Below are positions 9,212-17,216 of a stretch of DNA of 64,000 nt, in pieces. Each line of letters begins with the position of its first letter. The stretch's first letter is position 1. Below the pieces are notes generated by a model. The model did no database searches. It was given only the letters and a program-made list of their open reading frames with translations, and was not told the origin of the DNA. Source of the stretch: Streptomyces chartreusis NRRL 3882 (lineage in GTDB: Bacteria; Actinomycetota; Actinomycetes; Streptomycetales; Streptomycetaceae); assembly GCF_900236475.1 (NCBI RefSeq), contig NZ_LT963352.1:8837001-8901000 (forward strand), written 5' to 3'. The position numbers and the translations under genes were made by a program.

Positions 9212-9226
9212 TGAAAACGATTATCA
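9212..9226. promoter_or_regulatory. Zur-like box 1
   Basis: TGAAAACGATTATCA, within the 17-base near-palindrome ATGAAAACGATTATCAT. This has the form of actinobacterial Zur (zinc uptake regulator) boxes, consensus close to TGAAAATGATTTTCA. It does not resemble the DmdR/IdeR iron box. It lies 27 bases upstream of the beta-propeller ATG and 49 bases upstream of the binding-protein ATG, so it could repress both when zinc is sufficient. Confidence 0.65.
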
Positions 9227-9274
9227 TGTATCTTCGGTGCGTTCCGTGGACCCTGAGAAGAAGCGAGGGCATCG

Positions 9275-10249
9275 ATGCTGCGCTCACCGTCGAGATTCGT
9301 CCGAAGCTGGATCACCGCAGCGATCGTGGGTTCGGCCCTGGTCGGTTGCGGCGCGTCCGCCGAACCCGCCGGCGAGGAGACCACGGCCGCCAAGAAGACC
9401 GATGTCAACGTCGAACCCATCAAGGCCGCACGGGAGTTGACCGATACCAACGGCGTCGAGATCTCCCTGAAGAAGGAGCCCGAGCGCATCGTCTGCCTGT
9501 TCGCGCTCTGCGACGACATCCTGACCGAGCTGGGCATCGTCCCCACGGCCACGAACAGCGCGCTCCTCGCCCACCCGGACTTCCTGGGGAAGGAGAAGGC
9601 GAAGGAGGTCGATGTCATCCCCGGCGGGTTCATCGCCCCCGAGGTGGAGGCGATCCTCTCGCACAAGCCCGATCTCGTGATCGGCCTGAAGGACACCCAC
9701 GGCAAGCTCGCCCCGGCGCTGAAGGGCGCCACCACGTTCTGGCCCATGCAGCCCGAGTCGTGGGAGGACAGCGTGGGCTACCTGCGCGATGTCGCTGCGC
9801 TCACCGGCCGCACCGCCGAGGGCGAGAAGGCCGAGAAGGCCTTCCGCACCAAGCTCGCCGAGGCGGAGAAGAACAAGAGCGACAAGACCGCGCTCATCAT
9901 CTACGGCAGTGACGAGAACTTCGGCGTCGCCACCCCGGAGACGGACGTGGGCGCCAGCCTGTTCCCCAAGCTGGCGGAATACCCGTGGAAGTCCCGTGGT
10001 GTGGAGGGAAGTTACAGCCTTGAGGAGATCCTCGCCCGTGACGTCGACGTGTTGTTCGTCGAGACGATGAGCTTCGGGGAGGCGGACGGAAAGCTGTCGG
10101 AGAAGCTGGCGAAGAACCCCTTGTGGGGCAAGATCCCGGCGGTGAAGAACGGAGACGTCCACGAGGTCGACTCCGAGGTGTGGGCCAAGGGGCGCGGTAC
10201 CCGTTCGCTGGGCATCGTCCTCGATGAGGCCACGGCCGCGCTGCGGTGA
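9275..10249 (+). CDS. Metal-chelate ABC transporter substrate-binding lipoprotein
   Basis: 324 residues, class III (FhuD/BtuF-like) binding protein. Signal peptide with lipobox LVGC, lipidated Cys25. Typical blocks are EPERIVCLFALCDDILTELG, PEVEAILSHKPDLVIG and SLEEILARDVDVLFVE, the last being the second-lobe motif of siderophore and cobalamin binders. It should capture a chelate outside the membrane and deliver it to the two permeases that follow. Its stop overlaps the first permease start (GTGA). Likely controlled by the Zur-like box upstream. Zinc chelate is inferred from the box; the fold itself is not metal-specific. Confidence 0.9.
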   Translation: MLRSPSRFVRSWITAAIVGSALVGCGASAEPAGEETTAAKKTDVNVEPIKAARELTDTNGVEISLKKEPERIVCLFALCDDILTELGIVPTATNSALLAHPDFLGKEKAKEVDVIPGGFIAPEVEAILSHKPDLVIGLKDTHGKLAPALKGATTFWPMQPESWEDSVGYLRDVAALTGRTAEGEKAEKAFRTKLAEAEKNKSDKTALIIYGSDENFGVATPETDVGASLFPKLAEYPWKSRGVEGSYSLEEILARDVDVLFVETMSFGEADGKLSEKLAKNPLWGKIPAVKNGDVHEVDSEVWAKGRGTRSLGIVLDEATAALR

Positions 10250-11391
10250 GCGCGCCCACCGCGACACGCGCCGGGGCAGGTGAAACGGCATCGGGCGCAC
10301 GGCGGTCCGTGCGGGGCGCGGGAGCATGGCAACTGCATGCCGTCGTCGCGCTGTTGGTCGCCGCCTCCGCCTGCGCTCTGACTCTGGGCACCCCCTACGT
10401 CCCGTTGCACCGGCTGCCCGGTGCGCTGCTGGACGCGGACAGCACGCTCTCCGGGATCGTGGTCGGCGAACTGCGTGTGCCCCGGCTGGTGCTGGCGCTG
10501 GTCGCCGGGGCCTGTCTGGGTGCGGCGGGGCTCGTGCTGCAGGAGGCGCTGCGCAACTCCCTGGCCGTTCCGGAGATGCTGGGCGTGTCGTCCGGGGCCG
10601 CACTGGGGGTGGCTGCTCCGCTGGTTCTGTCGGTGTCCCTCCCCGCCGCCGTCCAGCCCCTGCTGGCCATCGGCGGGGCCGCGCTCGGCGGCGTGCTCAC
10701 GCTGCTCGCCGCGGGGCTGGGGCGCAGTCCGTCCGCCGTACTGCTGACCGGCGCCGCGGTCGCCGCCGCGTTGCAAGCCGCGCTGCTCGTGCTGATGGTC
10801 ATGGCCGACCAGCTCGACCTGCAGCTGATCTACCGCTATCTGCTGGGTTCGCTCTCCGCCCGTACCTGGGAGGACGTGACCGGGCTGTGGCCGTGGCTGC
10901 TCGTCGCGGTTCCCGCGCTCGTGCTGTGCGCGCCGGTGCTCTCGGTGCTGCGGCTGGGGGACGAGGACGCCGAGGCGCTGGGCGTGCGTGCGCAGCGGGC
11001 ACGGTTCGCCGCGCTGGCCATCGCCGTCGTGCTGATCGCCCCCGTAACGGCCGTGTGCGGGCCGGTGGCGTGGGTCGGGTTCCTCGCTCCGCACCTGGCG
11101 CGATGGTTCAATCCCGCGGCGGATGCGGTGCGTTGGCTGCCCTGGTCCGCCGCGTGGGGCGCCGTCGTCGTGGCTGTCGCCGACGTCCCGGCCCGGCTCG
11201 CGCTGGCACCCGTGGAGACGCCGGTCGGCGCGTGGACGGCCCTGCTCGGCGTGCCCACCGGGGTCGCTCTGCTCCGGTCGGGCAACCACAGGCCGGCAGC
11301 CCTGCGCCGAGCGGCGGGCTCCGGTGTGGGCCCGGCGCCGCAGGGTGCCCAAGCCATGTCCTCCTCTCCTTCGGAGAAGGAGGCCCGGTGA
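10246..11391 (+). CDS. FecCD-family permease 1
   Basis: 381 residues with about ten membrane helices. Family blocks include LRVPRLVLALVAGACLGAAG, LVLQEALRNSLAVPEMLGVS and GPVAWVGFLAPHLARW, the last being the cytoplasmic contact region for the ATPase. The GTG start overlaps the preceding stop, and the stop overlaps the next GTG, so translation is coupled. It pairs with the next gene to form the channel for chelate import. The 30-residue N-terminal extension before the first helix is hydrophilic and of unclear role. Confidence 0.9.
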   Translation: MSAPTATRAGAGETASGARRSVRGAGAWQLHAVVALLVAASACALTLGTPYVPLHRLPGALLDADSTLSGIVVGELRVPRLVLALVAGACLGAAGLVLQEALRNSLAVPEMLGVSSGAALGVAAPLVLSVSLPAAVQPLLAIGGAALGGVLTLLAAGLGRSPSAVLLTGAAVAAALQAALLVLMVMADQLDLQLIYRYLLGSLSARTWEDVTGLWPWLLVAVPALVLCAPVLSVLRLGDEDAEALGVRAQRARFAALAIAVVLIAPVTAVCGPVAWVGFLAPHLARWFNPAADAVRWLPWSAAWGAVVVAVADVPARLALAPVETPVGAWTALLGVPTGVALLRSGNHRPAALRRAAGSGVGPAPQGAQAMSSSPSEKEAR

Positions 11392-12395
11392 GCAGGCGTT
11401 TCACGGTGCTCGCCGTACTCGCCGTCGTGTGCGCCGGTGCGGAACTGGTGGCCGGGCGCGGCATGTCCCCGGCCGTGGTCTGGGACGTCCTCGGCGGCGG
11501 CGGTGATACGACGGAGCGGCACATCCTGCTCCAGCTCCGGCTGCCCCGGCTGCTGGTGGCCCTCGGTGCGGGGGCGTGCCTCGGCGTGGCGGGCCTGGTC
11601 CTGCAGTCGGCGCTGCGCAACCCCGTCGCCGGGCCCGAGGTGACGGGTGTGACGCCGGGCGCGGTGCTCGGGGCCGTCAGTGCGACCGGCCTCGGGCTCG
11701 CGGGGTGGGAATCGCCCCTCGCCGTGGTCGTCGCCGCGTGCGTGGGCGGTTGCGCCGGTGCCGCGCTGCTGTGGCTGCTCGCCGGGCGCGGCCGAAGCGA
11801 CCCCGCGCAGACCGCTGTGCACGGGGTGCTGGTGTCCGCCGTGCTCGGTGGGCTCACCGCCATGGTGCTGCTCGTCGCGCCGGGGGAACTCGGCAGCGTC
11901 GTGCAGTGGCTCGTCGGCACGACGGAGGGCAGGGTGTGGCAGCACTGGCACCTGCTGTGGCCGTGGGCGCTGGCCTGGAGTGCCGGGGCCTGGCTGCTGG
12001 CCGGGCCACTGACCCTGCTGCGCTGCGGGGACGACACCGCCCTGGCCGCCGGCCTGTCCGTGAGGCGGGCCCGCACCCTCGCCCTGCTGTGCGCGGTGGC
12101 GCTGACGGCGGGCGCGGTGGCGGCCGTGGGGGCGCTGGGATTCGTCGGGCTGCTCGTGCCGCACCTCGCCGTGGCCGTCTTCGGCGCCGATCTGCGGGTG
12201 ACCCTGCCCGGCTCCGCCCTGGTGGGCGCGGTGGTGGTGTGCGGGGCGGACGTGGCGGCGCAACTGTCCTCGCGGCTGCTGGCGGTCGCGCTGGACTCCG
12301 GGCGGTTCACGCTGCCGGTAGGGGCCCTGACCGCCTGCCTCGGGGCCGCGCTGCTGCTGGTCGTCGTGCGCCGCGCGCCGAACCGTACGTTCTGA
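11388..12395 (+). CDS. FecCD-family permease 2
   Basis: 335 residues with about ten membrane helices: RLPRLLVALGAGACLGVAG, LVLQSALRNPVAGPEVTGVT and VGALGFVGLLVPHLA mark the family. Start chosen at the GTG at 11388, which overlaps the stop of permease 1 and has GAAGGAGG upstream. Two different permease genes in tandem suggest a heterodimeric importer like FepDG or FecCD. Confidence 0.9.
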   Translation: MSRRFTVLAVLAVVCAGAELVAGRGMSPAVVWDVLGGGGDTTERHILLQLRLPRLLVALGAGACLGVAGLVLQSALRNPVAGPEVTGVTPGAVLGAVSATGLGLAGWESPLAVVVAACVGGCAGAALLWLLAGRGRSDPAQTAVHGVLVSAVLGGLTAMVLLVAPGELGSVVQWLVGTTEGRVWQHWHLLWPWALAWSAGAWLLAGPLTLLRCGDDTALAAGLSVRRARTLALLCAVALTAGAVAAVGALGFVGLLVPHLAVAVFGADLRVTLPGSALVGAVVVCGADVAAQLSSRLLAVALDSGRFTLPVGALTACLGAALLLVVVRRAPNRTF

Positions 12396-12415
12396 TGTCG
12401 ACTTAAGGACAGAGC

Positions 12416-13237
12416 ATGACCGAGTCCGTGGGGATCCGCGTCGAGGGGGTCCACTTCGGCTACCCCGGACGACCCGTGCTGCGCGGGGTCGACGTGAGCG
12501 TCGAACCGGGCGAGCTGACCGCCCTCATCGGCCTCAACGGCTGCGGGAAATCAACCCTGTTGCGGCTGGCCGCCGGGTTGCTGCGGCCCGACGAGGGGCG
12601 CGTTCTGCTCGGCGGGGACGACCTCGCCCGGCTGTCCCGGCGCGCCACCGCCCGGCGTGTGGCGCTGCTGCACCAGTCCGCCCCGGCCGTCCCCGGTATG
12701 ACGGTGCGGCAGCTCGTCCGGCAGGGGCGGTACGCGGAGCGCGGCCCGCTCGGCATGCTGCGCGAGGGCGACGACCCCGTCGTACGCCGCGCCCTGCGTG
12801 ACGTCGGCGTGGAGCAGTGGGCCGAGCGTGACGTCGACGCCCTGTCCGGGGGCGAGCGGCAGCGCGTGCGGCTCGCGATGGCGCTCGCCCAGGACACCCG
12901 TGTCCTGCTGCTCGACGAGCCGACCACCTACCTGGACCTGCACCACCAGCTCGACGTGCTGCAGACCGTCGTCCGGCTGCGCGAGGAACGCGGCCTCACG
13001 GTCGTGATGGTCCTGCACGACCTCGCGCACGCCGCTCGGTTCGCCGAGCGGATCGTCGCGCTGCGCGAGGGCCGCGTGGTGGCGGACGGGATGCCGAAGG
13101 AGGTCGTCACGCCCGGCCTGCTGGCGGATGTCCTCCGGGTGGCCGGCCGAGTCGGCCGGGATCCCGAGGGTGGCTGGCCGGTGTGTTACCCGGATCACCC
13201 TTTGCCAAGTATTGAATATGAAAATCAGATTCATTAG
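12416..13237 (+). CDS. FecE/FepC-type ABC transporter ATPase
   Basis: 273 residues. Walker A GLNGCGKST, Q-loop LLHQSAPAVPGMTVRQLVRQ, signature LSGGERQR, Walker B VLLLDEPTTYLD and H-loop VLHDLAHAARFAER are all intact. The family length is about 260. The last 11 residues are encoded by AT-rich DNA that also contains the second Zur-like box, so the tail may be an accident of that overlap. Powers import by the two permeases. Confidence 0.92.
   Translation: MTESVGIRVEGVHFGYPGRPVLRGVDVSVEPGELTALIGLNGCGKSTLLRLAAGLLRPDEGRVLLGGDDLARLSRRATARRVALLHQSAPAVPGMTVRQLVRQGRYAERGPLGMLREGDDPVVRRALRDVGVEQWAERDVDALSGGERQRVRLAMALAQDTRVLLLDEPTTYLDLHHQLDVLQTVVRLREERGLTVVMVLHDLAHAARFAERIVALREGRVVADGMPKEVVTPGLLADVLRVAGRVGRDPEGGWPVCYPDHPLPSIEYENQIH
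13219..13233. promoter_or_regulatory. Zur-like box 2
   Basis: TGAAAATCAGATTCA, within ATGAAAATCAGATTCAT. Its left half matches the Zur consensus exactly; the right half is weaker than in box 1. It overlaps the end of the ATPase gene and ends 60 bases before the precursor-peptide ATG. The surrounding 35 bases are strikingly AT-rich for this genome, as expected of a promoter. Confidence 0.6.
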
Positions 13238-13293
13238 AGTGACGCGTGGCGCTCGACCGAGCGCCGTATCTCCCTGAGGAACAAGGAGAGTTC

Positions 13294-13407
13294 ATGGACA
13301 ACGAGCAGGTCTTCGCGCAGATCGCCGACCCGGGCCAGCTGGCCCACGACTCGGCCTCGCACTCCAACGCGCTCGTCGAGAACCCCTTCGAGGACACCGA
13401 GGAGTAA
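13294..13407 (+). CDS. Candidate RiPP precursor peptide (37 residues)
   Basis: ATG with AAGGAGAG at ideal spacing and a TAA stop. The N-terminal half (MDNEQVFAQIADPGQLAHD) is acidic and leader-like. The second half has three serines in an every-other-residue pattern, Ser20-Ala-Ser22-His-Ser24-Asn, followed by a proline/phenylalanine step and an acidic end with Thr35. There is no cysteine. YcaO enzymes cyclise Ser, Thr or Cys to azolines, and a SagB-type dehydrogenase lies in the same operon, so serine-derived oxazol(in)es flanking His23 are possible. It sits between a Zur-like box and the modification genes, as precursors usually do. The boundary of leader, core and possible follower is not known. 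Confidence 0.75.
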   Translation: MDNEQVFAQIADPGQLAHDSASHSNALVENPFEDTEE

Positions 13408-13464
13408 GCGAGGGCTCAGCGCTCTCGCCTGTGGGCCCGCCCGTCGTCTGCTGGGCGGGCCCAC
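13408..13464 (+). terminator. Tandem hairpins between precursor and modification genes
   Basis: Two stems directly follow the precursor stop. The first is 8 bp with one G-U pair (13408-13415 with 13421-13428). The second is a perfect 12-bp stem GTGGGCCCGCCC (13431-13442 with 13453-13464) and a 10-base loop. No T-tract follows, and the downstream genes need transcription, so partial termination or RNA processing that yields more precursor than enzyme message is likely. Confidence 0.65.
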
Positions 13465-13496
13465 GCCATCCAGGCCCTTCCCACAGGAGGATCGAC

Positions 13497-14351
13497 GTGT
13501 CCCACAGCCAGCTCGTACCTGGGGTCGAGGTCGTCGCCGTACCGGAGCGCGGTCTCGCGGTCCGCACGGCCGAGGGGGAGTTCCTCAGCGTCAGGACCGC
13601 AGACGCGGACCAGGACGCCCTGCTCTCCCGCCTCTCCGGTACGGCCGGGGTCGAGCCGGACGACGAACTCGTCCGCATCGTCCGGGCCTTCGAGGACGCC
13701 GGGTACCTGGCGGACGGACCGCAGTGCCCGGGATGGCCGGCCGATCGCCGGGACATCCGGCTGCTGGGCGACCCGGTTCTGACCGAACCACTGGCCGTGC
13801 TCCTGCGCTCCCTGGGCGCCGAGCCGCGAACGGCGCCGCCCGCCAGCGCGGCTGACGGGCAGTCACACTCACCCGGCCACCTGCTCGCAGGAGACCCCGC
13901 CGCCGTCGTGTGGTGCCTCGACGGGCCCGTACCCGAAGGGCTGTGGGACGCTGCCGACCGGCTGCCCGAGCGCGGCATCGCCTGGCTGCGATGCCACCGC
14001 GAGGGCTGGCAGGCGTACGTCGAGCCCCTCGCCGCCACTCCGGGGGACGTCACCTCGGCGCACGTCCGGGCCCGCCGGCTCGCCGCCACACCCGCCCACC
14101 GCGAACTGGCCGCCTACTGGAGCGGGCCTCGTACGTCCGGACCGCCCGTGCGGTTCACCGTGCCCGCCGCCGGGCTGCTGGCCGCCCTGCTCGCCGACGA
14201 CCTCAGCCGGTGGATCACCGGCGCACCCGACACCGGCGAGCTGCCCGCCCGGCGCCGGCTCCGGCGTGTCGACCTGCGCACGCTGACCGTCACCGAGCAC
14301 CCCGTGCTACCCGTCCCGGACGTAGCCCCGATGCCGAAGCAGGCCGGATGA
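13497..14351 (+). CDS. ThiF-like TOMM leader-peptide-binding protein
   Basis: 284 residues. The N-terminal region (VPGVEVVAVPERGLAVRTAE, then LLSRLSGTAGVEPDDELVRI) looks like the PqqD-like winged-helix recognition element that binds RiPP leaders. The rest is a short E1-like (ocin-ThiF) domain: DIRLLGDPVLTEPLAVLLRS, AAVVWCLDGPVPEGLWDAAD and RGIAWLRCHREGWQAYVEP. Such proteins present the precursor to the YcaO partner. The GTG at 13497 has AGGAGG seven bases upstream; a longer frame from 13431 begins inside the hairpin. Its stop overlaps the hydrolase ATG. Confidence 0.75.
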   Translation: MSHSQLVPGVEVVAVPERGLAVRTAEGEFLSVRTADADQDALLSRLSGTAGVEPDDELVRIVRAFEDAGYLADGPQCPGWPADRRDIRLLGDPVLTEPLAVLLRSLGAEPRTAPPASAADGQSHSPGHLLAGDPAAVVWCLDGPVPEGLWDAADRLPERGIAWLRCHREGWQAYVEPLAATPGDVTSAHVRARRLAATPAHRELAAYWSGPRTSGPPVRFTVPAAGLLAALLADDLSRWITGAPDTGELPARRRLRRVDLRTLTVTEHPVLPVPDVAPMPKQAG

Positions 14352-15829
14352 GGCCGTCCACCGTGGCCGTCGAAGGGCTCGCCACCGACGTCCGGCTCCC
14401 GGACGGCGACGGTCCCTTCCCGGCCGTCCTCATCCGCACGCCCTACGACCGCAGACGGCACCACGCCGAGCTGCGCGGCTGGGCCCGCCGCGGGTTCGCC
14501 GCACTGGTCCAGGACGTACGGGGCCGGCACGCGTCGCCGGGGGAGTGGCACCCGTACGAGAACGAGGCCGCCGACGGAGCTGGAGCCGCTCGCTGGATCC
14601 GCGGGCAGTCCTGGAGCGACGGGCGGTTGGTCGCCGTCGGCTCCTCCTACGCCGCCCACTGCGCCCTCACGCTCGCGCTCGACGCACCCGAGGACGCCCG
14701 GCCCGACGCCGTCATCGCCGCCGTGCCCGCGCTCGGCACCGCCGACACGGCCCGCGAACCCTCGGGCGCGGAACGGCTGCTGGCCCGCGCCGGCTGGTGG
14801 GCGGCTCACGGCGACCGGCGCGACTCCGACGAGAGCGCACTGGACAAGGCCCTGGCCGCGGACCCCGGACTGCTCACCCACCTGCCGCTGACCGGCCTCC
14901 CCGCAAGGCTCGGCCGGAGCCTGCCCTCCTGGCCGGACCTGTGGCGGCACCACGAGCGCGGCCGGCTCCTCTCGCAGGCCCAGCACGCCGGAATGCCCCT
15001 GCTCGCGGTGGGCGGCCACCACGACCACTTCACCGAGGACACCGTCGAACTGTGGCGCCGCTGGGGCGGACCGTCGGCACGGCTCCTGCTGGGTCCCTGG
15101 GGACACGGTCTCGTCACCGAGCCCGGACCGGACGCAGAGGCCGCGCACCGGGTGAGCCTCGGCGAGCTCTACGTGCGCTGGGCCCGCCCCGCCCTCGCCG
15201 GGGAACTCCGCCCCGGGCGCCGTGGCGCGGTCGGCCTGGGCGGCAGCCCCCTGTGGCTGCCCGCGGGCACGGAGGGCGAGCCGTACGGTCCCCGCGTACG
15301 GCTGCTGCGCGGCGCCTCCTTCACCGCCGACCCGGAACGCCCCGTGTCGTCCGCGGACCTGGCCGTCCCCACGGACGGTCAGCCCGATCGCTGTCTGCTC
15401 GCCACCCCGCCACTGCCGCGTCCGCTGGACGTGGTCGGCCCCGCAGAGGTGCGACTGCGTGCCACCGCCCACACCCCGTCGGCCGACTGGGCCGTCCGGC
15501 TCGTCGCCCTCACACCGGAAGGGGTGGCCGAGCGGCTCGCCGTCGGCGTCGTCCGACGCGAGGAACCACCAGGACGCCACGCCGAGATCACCGTGCGCCT
15601 CGGCCGGCTCGCGCGGCGGCTGCCGGCGGGCACCCGGCTCCGCCTGGAGATCGCCGGGCACCACTTCCCGGCCCACGCCCGCAACCCCCACACCGGCGTC
15701 GACCCGGTCACGGCCACCCGGCTGCTCGCCTCCCGGCGCGAGGTCGAGGCCGGGAGCGTGGCACTCCGGCTGCCCGTGCTCAGATCCCGCCCCACACCCA
15801 CTGATCCCGCAGAGGAGATCCTGCGATGA
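14348..15829 (+). CDS. CocE/NonD-family (X-Pro dipeptidyl-peptidase S15) hydrolase
   Basis: 493 residues. The alpha/beta-hydrolase part has FPAVLIRTPYDRRRHHAELR, FAALVQDVRGRHASPGEWHP, nucleophile motif VGSSYAAH (serine in GSSY), GHHDHF for the acid and GPWGHG for the histidine. The C-terminal jelly-roll domain of the family is present (CLLATPPLPRPLDVVGPAEV onwards). Members cleave X-Pro peptides, esters or amides. In this operon it could remove a leader or follower, or open the cyclised product to free metal; both are inference. ATGA overlaps couple it to both neighbours. Confidence 0.85.
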   Translation: MRPSTVAVEGLATDVRLPDGDGPFPAVLIRTPYDRRRHHAELRGWARRGFAALVQDVRGRHASPGEWHPYENEAADGAGAARWIRGQSWSDGRLVAVGSSYAAHCALTLALDAPEDARPDAVIAAVPALGTADTAREPSGAERLLARAGWWAAHGDRRDSDESALDKALAADPGLLTHLPLTGLPARLGRSLPSWPDLWRHHERGRLLSQAQHAGMPLLAVGGHHDHFTEDTVELWRRWGGPSARLLLGPWGHGLVTEPGPDAEAAHRVSLGELYVRWARPALAGELRPGRRGAVGLGGSPLWLPAGTEGEPYGPRVRLLRGASFTADPERPVSSADLAVPTDGQPDRCLLATPPLPRPLDVVGPAEVRLRATAHTPSADWAVRLVALTPEGVAERLAVGVVRREEPPGRHAEITVRLGRLARRLPAGTRLRLEIAGHHFPAHARNPHTGVDPVTATRLLASRREVEAGSVALRLPVLRSRPTPTDPAEEILR

Positions 15830-17205
15830 CGCCGCTGCCGCTGGAAGCACTCGTCGACCCCGTCTGCGGCGTCGTCCGCAAGGTCAAGCCCGTCGAGCAC
15901 CCCGCGGGCGCGCCGCCCCGCTACACCGCGCTCACCGCCGAGATCGCCGACGCTCGCCGGCTCGGCCTGTGGCCCGCGGACCGGGTGTCGCTCGGCACCA
16001 CCTTCGGCGACCCCGAAGGCGCGCGAACCGCCGCCATAGCGGAGGGCGTCGAGCGGTACTGCGGCAACCGCGTACCGCCGCCCGGCCACCCCGACGCGCC
16101 GCTGCGCGCCACGGCCGCCGAGCTGGCCGACAAGGGGCTGCGGCTGTACGGGCCGGATGAGCTGCCTGCCTACGCCGACTGGCAGTACGCCCGCGAGAAG
16201 TTCCCCTACCACCCCCTCACCGCCGACACGCCCTCCCTGTGGACGCGCGGCAGCGAACTGCTCCCCGGGGGACGGACCGCCGAGGTCTGGGCGCCCGTCG
16301 CCCTCACCCACCTCAACTGGCGCCAGGGCGAGCTGCGTTCACTGCCGCGCACCCACCACCTCAACTACGCGGGGATCGCCACCGGACAGGGCTTCGACGA
16401 CGCCGTCGAGCGCGGCCTGCTGGAGGTCGTCGAACGCGACGCGCTCGAACTGTGGTGGCACCTCGACGGCCCGGCCCGCGGCATCGACCCGGCCAGCGTG
16501 CCCGGCCTCACCGACGACCTCGCCGGATCCGCGCTCGACGTCCATCTCGTCGAGATGCCCTCGGAGTTCGCCCCCTGCATGGCCGCGCTCGTCCACGACC
16601 CCCGGCTCGGCCTGTACGCCGCCGGGTTCGCCTGCAAGTACGACCCGGCCGAGGCCGCCCGCAAGGCCGTCCTCGAAGCCGTCCACACCTGGGTCTTCAC
16701 CCAAGGTCTCACCGACCCCGACGGCTGGGTCTTCCAGGCCGTCGAAGCCGGGCTGCTGGCCCGCGGGCTGTACCTGGACCACCGCGAGGACGGCCGCTAT
16801 CTCGACGCGTGCGGCGAACAGTTCGAGCACGTACGAGACCTGGGCGCGCACGTCCAGGTGTGGCTGGACGAGCGGATGGCGCCCGAGGCCCGGCGGTTCA
16901 CCGAGCCCGCGCACGGGACCGTGTCCATCGACGCGGTCGAGCCCGGCAGCCGGGACCGGCTGGCAGGCGCGCTCCACGAGCGCGGTCACCGCGTCATGAC
17001 CTTCGACCTCACCACCGAGGACGTGGCCGAGACACCGCTGCGCGTCGCCCGGGTCCTCGTCTCCGGGCTCCTCCCCAACGCCCCCGCCGCCTTCGGCTAC
17101 TTCGGCTGCCCTCGCCTCGCCGAGGCCGCCGTCGCCCGTGGCTGGCGTACGACCGCGCCGAGCGCGCCGGAGGACTTCACGCTGGCCCCTCCGCCCCACA
17201 TGTGA
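15826..17205 (+). CDS. YcaO-domain cyclodehydratase
   Basis: 459 residues. The three ATP/Mg elements of YcaO proteins are visible: ARTAAIAEGVERYCG, GLLEVVERDALELWW and AARKAVLEAVHTW. The protein ends in a proline-rich tail (APPPHM), as in azoline-forming YcaOs whose C-terminal proline motif serves catalysis. The reaction expected is ATP-dependent backbone cyclisation of Ser/Thr in the precursor. Flanked by the ThiF-like partner and SagB-type oxidase, which argues for azole formation over thioamidation or amidine formation; no TfuA gene is present. Confidence 0.9.
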   Translation: MTPLPLEALVDPVCGVVRKVKPVEHPAGAPPRYTALTAEIADARRLGLWPADRVSLGTTFGDPEGARTAAIAEGVERYCGNRVPPPGHPDAPLRATAAELADKGLRLYGPDELPAYADWQYAREKFPYHPLTADTPSLWTRGSELLPGGRTAEVWAPVALTHLNWRQGELRSLPRTHHLNYAGIATGQGFDDAVERGLLEVVERDALELWWHLDGPARGIDPASVPGLTDDLAGSALDVHLVEMPSEFAPCMAALVHDPRLGLYAAGFACKYDPAEAARKAVLEAVHTWVFTQGLTDPDGWVFQAVEAGLLARGLYLDHREDGRYLDACGEQFEHVRDLGAHVQVWLDERMAPEARRFTEPAHGTVSIDAVEPGSRDRLAGALHERGHRVMTFDLTTEDVAETPLRVARVLVSGLLPNAPAAFGYFGCPRLAEAAVARGWRTTAPSAPEDFTLAPPPHM

Positions 17206-17216
17206 GGACCGGCCTC

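Noticed and set aside
9212..9226. The palindrome as a DmdR/IdeR iron box or a PerR box
   Set aside because: The iron-box pattern (TTAGGTTAGGCTAACCTAA type) is absent. The sequence fits the Zur form better, though cross-binding by another Fur-family protein cannot be excluded.
10326..11387. A 689-codon ORF spanning both permeases
   Set aside because: Its first half is the out-of-frame shadow of permease 1; only the part from 11388 matches a FecCD protein.
16239..17216. Extended start of the SagB-type gene inside the YcaO gene
   Set aside because: That stretch is Arg/Pro-rich shadow sequence of YcaO; the GTG at 17217 has a ribosome site and starts the family-like part.
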